Positions 62,439-64,000 of a stretch of 64,000 nucleotides of DNA are shown here, in pieces. The notes under the pieces were generated by a model that was given only the letters and a program-made list of their open reading frames with translations, made no database searches and was not told where the DNA came from. The position numbers and the translations under genes are program-made. Source of the stretch: Desulfomonilaceae bacterium (lineage in GTDB: Bacteria; Desulfobacterota; Desulfomonilia; Desulfomonilales; Desulfomonilaceae); the NCBI GenBank assembly GCA_041662605.1, contig JBAZSD010000024.1:1-64000 (forward strand), in the 5' to 3' direction. Every line of letters starts with the position of its first letter. Position 1 is the stretch's first letter.

Positions 62439-64000
62439 ATGCAGTGCCACTGCAATGACCATGTTCCTGGAGATTGGCATTCACATGAGGATTGTGACTG
62501 TCACAAGAACCAGTATCCGACGTACGCGTTCGTGGTAACCAAAGTTGTAGATGACTATCCCGGCACAGGGGTGGTTTTTATATCCAAGACTTTTATGGAA
62601 AACCTGGGCCTTACCGATGGAGAAGCGGTTGAGGTGCTGGGTTCTTATGAATGCGTCGTTCAGGCCAAGAGCCATCCTAACTCCTGGATTGACACCAGAA
62701 TGATATCCTTCGACCGGGACACAATGGATAGGGCGGGATTTCAAATGTTTAGCCAGGTGAAGCTGCGAAAAGCCGTCTGCGTTGACGCTGAAAGCGTGAC
62801 TCTTCAGGCGCCGGACGGAATAGATCTGTCCAAGCAGCAAATCCGTTCAATGCTGGACAAAGTCGATGGTATGGTCTTAACGGAGGGGGGCTCTGTGGCG
62901 CTCGAAACTAATCGTGGAGAAACTGTTCGGTTCAGCATATGCGCAACCGAGCCGCATGATCTGTGTAGAGCCGCTCCTGGCACTCGTATAAGACTGGTTG
63001 ATGAGGATGGTCAGGAATATGTTTCTTCTAAAGACACTCTCTTTAAAGATATTGGAGGATTGCAGGACGCTGTTCGACGCGTAAAAGAAGTAGTTCAACT
63101 ACCCTTGAAACACCCGGAAATATTTGATCGTTTGGGTATTGATCCCCCCAAAGGAGTTCTCCTGCATGGTCCTTCAGGTACAGGCAAGACGCTGATCGCC
63201 AGGGCCGTGGCTGCTGAGACAGGATGTTGGTTCAAGAGCGTAGTGGGCTCGGAGATAATGGAAAAATACTATGGTGAGAGTGAAGCCAAACTTCGGACTG
63301 CTTTTGAAGACGCCTTCAAGCATGCTCCCGCTATAATTTTTATCGACGAAATAGACGTTTTGGCTCCCAGACGAGACACGTCGGAGGGCGAAGTCGAACG
63401 CCGGGTAACCGCTCAGCTTCTCGCTCTGATGGATGGTCTGGAAGATCGTGGCGCCGTGATGGTGCTCGCTGCTACCAACTTGCCGAATAATCTTGATCCG
63501 GCGCTGAGAAGGCCCGGAAGGTTTGACAGAGAGATTCACATTGGAGTTCCCGATGTAGTGGGACGACGTGAAATCATTGAAATCCACACCCGAAACATGC
63601 CCCTGTGCGAAGTGAATTTGGACGCTCTGGCCGAAAAGACTCACGGGTTTGTGGGAGCGGACATTAAGTCTTTGTGTCAGGAAGCCGCATACGAAACCCT
63701 TAGACGGTCGTTGCCGGGACTGGAAGATACGGATCAGGAACTCTCCGAGGATTTTCTGGAAGCCATCGCAGTTGAAAGTGGTGATTTCGAGAGAGCGTTA
63801 AAGAACATGAAGCCATCCTCCGGGCGACGATTCAAAGTTGACCTTGACGCAGCGGGATGGGACAGCATTGCAGGTTACTCAGCGGAGATTGAGTTCCTCA
63901 AGGAAACAATCCTATGGCCTCTTAACAATGTCTCGTTTCTTGAGAAATTGAGCGTTAACAGGCCTTCCGGGCTTCTGATCACAGGTCCTTCAGGCTCAGG
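62439..64000 (+). CDS. CDC48/VCP-type AAA ATPase (3' part beyond window)
   Basis: Open from ATG 62439 (GGAG upstream) to the window end, 520 codons seen. It begins with a Cys/His-rich stretch (MQCHCNDHVPGDWHS, then CDCHKN) that may bind zinc, absent from standard CDC48. A double-psi-barrel-like amino domain follows (to about 195), then the first AAA module: LHGPSGTGKTLIA (Walker A), IIFIDEID (Walker B), AATNLPNNLDPALRRPGRFD (sensor 1 and arginine finger). A second module starts near residue 475 and its Walker A (ITGPSGSG) is cut by the window end. Unfolds or remodels protein complexes. Confidence 0.93.
   Translation, partial: MQCHCNDHVPGDWHSHEDCDCHKNQYPTYAFVVTKVVDDYPGTGVVFISKTFMENLGLTDGEAVEVLGSYECVVQAKSHPNSWIDTRMISFDRDTMDRAGFQMFSQVKLRKAVCVDAESVTLQAPDGIDLSKQQIRSMLDKVDGMVLTEGGSVALETNRGETVRFSICATEPHDLCRAAPGTRIRLVDEDGQEYVSSKDTLFKDIGGLQDAVRRVKEVVQLPLKHPEIFDRLGIDPPKGVLLHGPSGTGKTLIARAVAAETGCWFKSVVGSEIMEKYYGESEAKLRTAFEDAFKHAPAIIFIDEIDVLAPRRDTSEGEVERRVTAQLLALMDGLEDRGAVMVLAATNLPNNLDPALRRPGRFDREIHIGVPDVVGRREIIEIHTRNMPLCEVNLDALAEKTHGFVGADIKSLCQEAAYETLRRSLPGLEDTDQELSEDFLEAIAVESGDFERALKNMKPSSGRRFKVDLDAAGWDSIAGYSAEIEFLKETILWPLNNVSFLEKLSVNRPSGLLITGPSGS

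Noticed and set aside
1..64000. CRISPR array or prophage structural genes
   Set aside because: No regularly spaced short repeats, no cas genes, and no capsid, tail or terminase sequences were seen anywhere in the window.

Overview
The window reads as chromosomal DNA of a strictly anaerobic, respiratory Gram-negative bacterium, most likely a Desulfobacterota (former Deltaproteobacteria) member of the Desulfomonile/Syntrophobacter kind. This is an inference from the gene mix: an HdrC-like iron-sulfur subunit, many PAS hybrid histidine kinases, a complex molybdopterin oxidoreductase, AtoE, and a bacterial CDC48-type AAA ATPase. No rRNA or other phylogenetic marker is present to prove it.

Layout. 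1-1160: start of an HdrC-like gene, a small cupin and tRNA-Leu(UAA). 1099-7558: a decayed integrative element bounded by a 56-bp exact duplication of the tRNA-Leu 3' end; it holds a multiply broken tyrosine integrase, a broken PAS gene, a heme-c-type (CxxCH) hybrid kinase and a PAP2-type phosphatase. 7771-13964: a second, cytoplasmic PAS hybrid kinase, a PRC-barrel exported protein and small hypotheticals. 14126-21565: a GC-richer compact minus-strand operon (small peptide, isochorismatase, YtcJ-type amidohydrolase, K+ channel, pirin, IorA, IorB). 21707-25831: a second CxxCH hybrid kinase and an outer-membrane barrel. 25832-34984: an AT-rich, gene-poor, repeat-rich accessory stretch with Hsp20, a STAS protein, an HU/IHF-like protein, decayed outer-membrane protein pieces, a deleted TnpB, a probably periplasmic nicotinamidase and two families of conserved structured non-coding elements. 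35072-41514: a coupled signalling operon (hydrolase, sensor kinase, Rcp1-like regulator, REC-PAS hybrid kinase). 41793-53124: molybdopterin oxidoreductase, a periplasmic binding protein coupled to a membrane adenylate/guanylate cyclase, a Vsr-Dcm fusion coupled to a PrmA-like methyltransferase, isocitrate dehydrogenase and a GHMP sugar kinase. 53788-57966: a three-gene two-component operon. 58020-64000: hydrolase, split RdgC-like gene, tRNA-Asn, AtoE and the start of a CDC48-like AAA ATPase.

Most striking: (i) three copies of a roughly 150-nt two-stem RNA-like element (12136, 28823, 29324) whose stems are kept by compensating changes; (ii) two sibling elements (29866, 31077) that read on the minus strand as small RNAs ending in a terminator with a UCCCCCC loop, one with a sigma-70-like promoter; (iii) a natural Vsr endonuclease-cytosine methyltransferase fusion that has lost the Vsr zinc site; (iv) a substrate-binding protein overlapping a transmembrane cyclase gene; (v) the tRNA-Leu-bounded decayed element. 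Signal transduction dominates: seven histidine kinases, two stand-alone receiver proteins and one cyclase.
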